From Flavobacteriales bacterium UBA5933 (lineage in GTDB: Bacteria > Bacteroidota > Bacteroidia > Flavobacteriales > Weeksellaceae): 5,146 nucleotides of DNA. A program made the position numbers and the translations under genes. Below, in pieces: positions 4,586 to 5,146 of this stretch. Where the stretch lies: positions 7,535 through 12,680 of the forward strand of contig DJDD01000100.1 of the NCBI GenBank assembly GCA_002430925.1, given 5' to 3'. Position 1 is the first letter of the stretch. Each line of letters starts with the position of its first letter. The notes beneath the pieces are model-generated. The model had not been told where the DNA came from and did not search any database. It was given only the letters and a program-made list of their open reading frames with translations.

Positions 4586-5146
4586 TTATTTTAATGTTCT
4601 AAAATATTTCATTCCATTATCAAGTACATCAATAATTGTCCATGAATGATCATAATATTCATTGTATGAATAATTAATTTTATTATTATTTAGAAAATCA
4701 AATTCATCTTGTTCTATTTTTCCAAGATTAATATCTTGTCCTCCAAAAGCATAATACATTTTAGGAAATTGGGTTGATTTACTCAGTAATAAACTTGTAT
4801 AATCTTTAAAATGATTAAGCTGTAATTTTCTTACTACATTAAAATATGGTATTTCATCTGTAGGAACATCTTTCACAGTTACATCTGTTCCATTTGTAAA
4901 TGTTATATCTTTATCTTTTGGATAATAATCAAAAAATGCTTGTACTTTTTTAATTCTCGTACCTGCAATTAAATAACCATCTGCAGAAGTTTTATTATTA
5001 TTAATATAATCTTGAACCATAAAACTACCATTAGAATGACCTAATAAATAAACTACCTTATTAATCGATTTTAGTGATTTTACTGTCTTTTCTATCATAT
5101 CAAGAGTTTGCGAGTTAGAATATTCTGCTATTTGATCTGTAAAAAG
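4586..5146 (-). CDS. Alpha/beta-hydrolase, N-terminus cut by window edge
   Basis: The frame is open from base 5146 to TAA at 4586-4588, giving 186 visible residues; the ATG at 5098 is internal, because 16 more in-frame codons precede it. Residues are counted from the window edge. VVYLLGHSNGSF is a strand followed by a GxSxG nucleophile elbow with Ser38 as the likely nucleophile. Asp138 in YAFGGQDINLG and His167 in YYDHSW lie in the right order and spacing to complete a Ser-Asp-His triad. This supports a serine hydrolase of the alpha/beta fold, such as an esterase, lipase or peptidase; the substrate cannot be told. The region between Ser38 and Asp138 would hold the lid or cap. The missing N-terminus should contain the first strands and the oxyanion hole and may include a signal peptide. 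The gene is very AT-rich. Its strong terminator ends the unit; promoter and upstream partners lie off the window. Confidence 0.85.
   Translation of the reverse strand, partial: LFTDQIAEYSNSQTLDMIEKTVKSLKSINKVVYLLGHSNGSFMVQDYINNNKTSADGYLIAGTRIKKVQAFFDYYPKDKDITFTNGTDVTVKDVPTDEIPYFNVVRKLQLNHFKDYTSLLLSKSTQFPKMYYAFGGQDINLGKIEQDEFDFLNNNKINYSYNEYYDHSWTIIDVLDNGMKYFRTLK

Noticed and set aside
1..5146. CRISPR arrays, tRNA or rRNA genes
   Set aside because: No regularly spaced direct repeats, cloverleaf sequences or rRNA-like stretches were found on either strand.

Overview
The window looks like chromosomal DNA of a member of the Bacteroidota, most likely class Flavobacteriia. The evidence is a low GC content by eye, start codons mostly without strong Shine-Dalgarno sequences, matches to the Bacteroidota promoter pattern (TTTG, about 18 nt, TAnnTTTG), and protein types common in that group. 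The genus cannot be fixed from the sequence. All five protein genes lie on the minus strand, so transcription runs from high to low coordinates. I see no convincing plus-strand gene, tRNA, rRNA, CRISPR array, transposase or phage gene.

Layout in transcription order (right to left): a 5'-truncated serine alpha/beta-hydrolase (4586 to beyond 5146) ends in a strong intrinsic terminator (4534-4568). An RlpA-type double-psi beta-barrel secreted protein follows (3996-4463). Next is a textbook promoter (3936-3965) and a long leader holding a structured repeat (element B, 3807-3911). Then comes tex, an RNA-binding transcription accessory protein (1585-3717), with a second copy of the same repeat in opposite orientation right after its stop (element A, 1468-1576). 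After that come a terminator hairpin (1416-1439), a small three-helix membrane protein with a Cys/His-rich tail (750-1364), and a secreted SH3b-domain protein that runs off the left edge (1-629).

The most interesting item is the pair of elements A and B, about 105-109 bp each. Their outer arms are nearly identical (GCGTTAGGGATTG at one end, GGGAACGCCC at the other). The central hairpin stem has a completely different sequence in each copy but remains perfectly paired. The hairpin tip carries a REP-like imperfect palindrome that points in opposite directions relative to the arms. This pattern of fixed arms, rewritten but paired stem and flipped tip suggests a dispersed structured element: a small mobile repeat, a structured RNA, or both. 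Copy B sits in the predicted 5' leader of tex, and copy A ends 8 bp from the tex stop.

Functional links between the genes are weak. Three products look like envelope proteins (SH3b protein, membrane protein, RlpA-like protein), one is a cytosolic RNA/transcription factor (Tex), and one is a hydrolase of unknown substrate. Apart from a possible two-gene unit of the membrane protein and the SH3b protein, each appears to have its own transcription signals.
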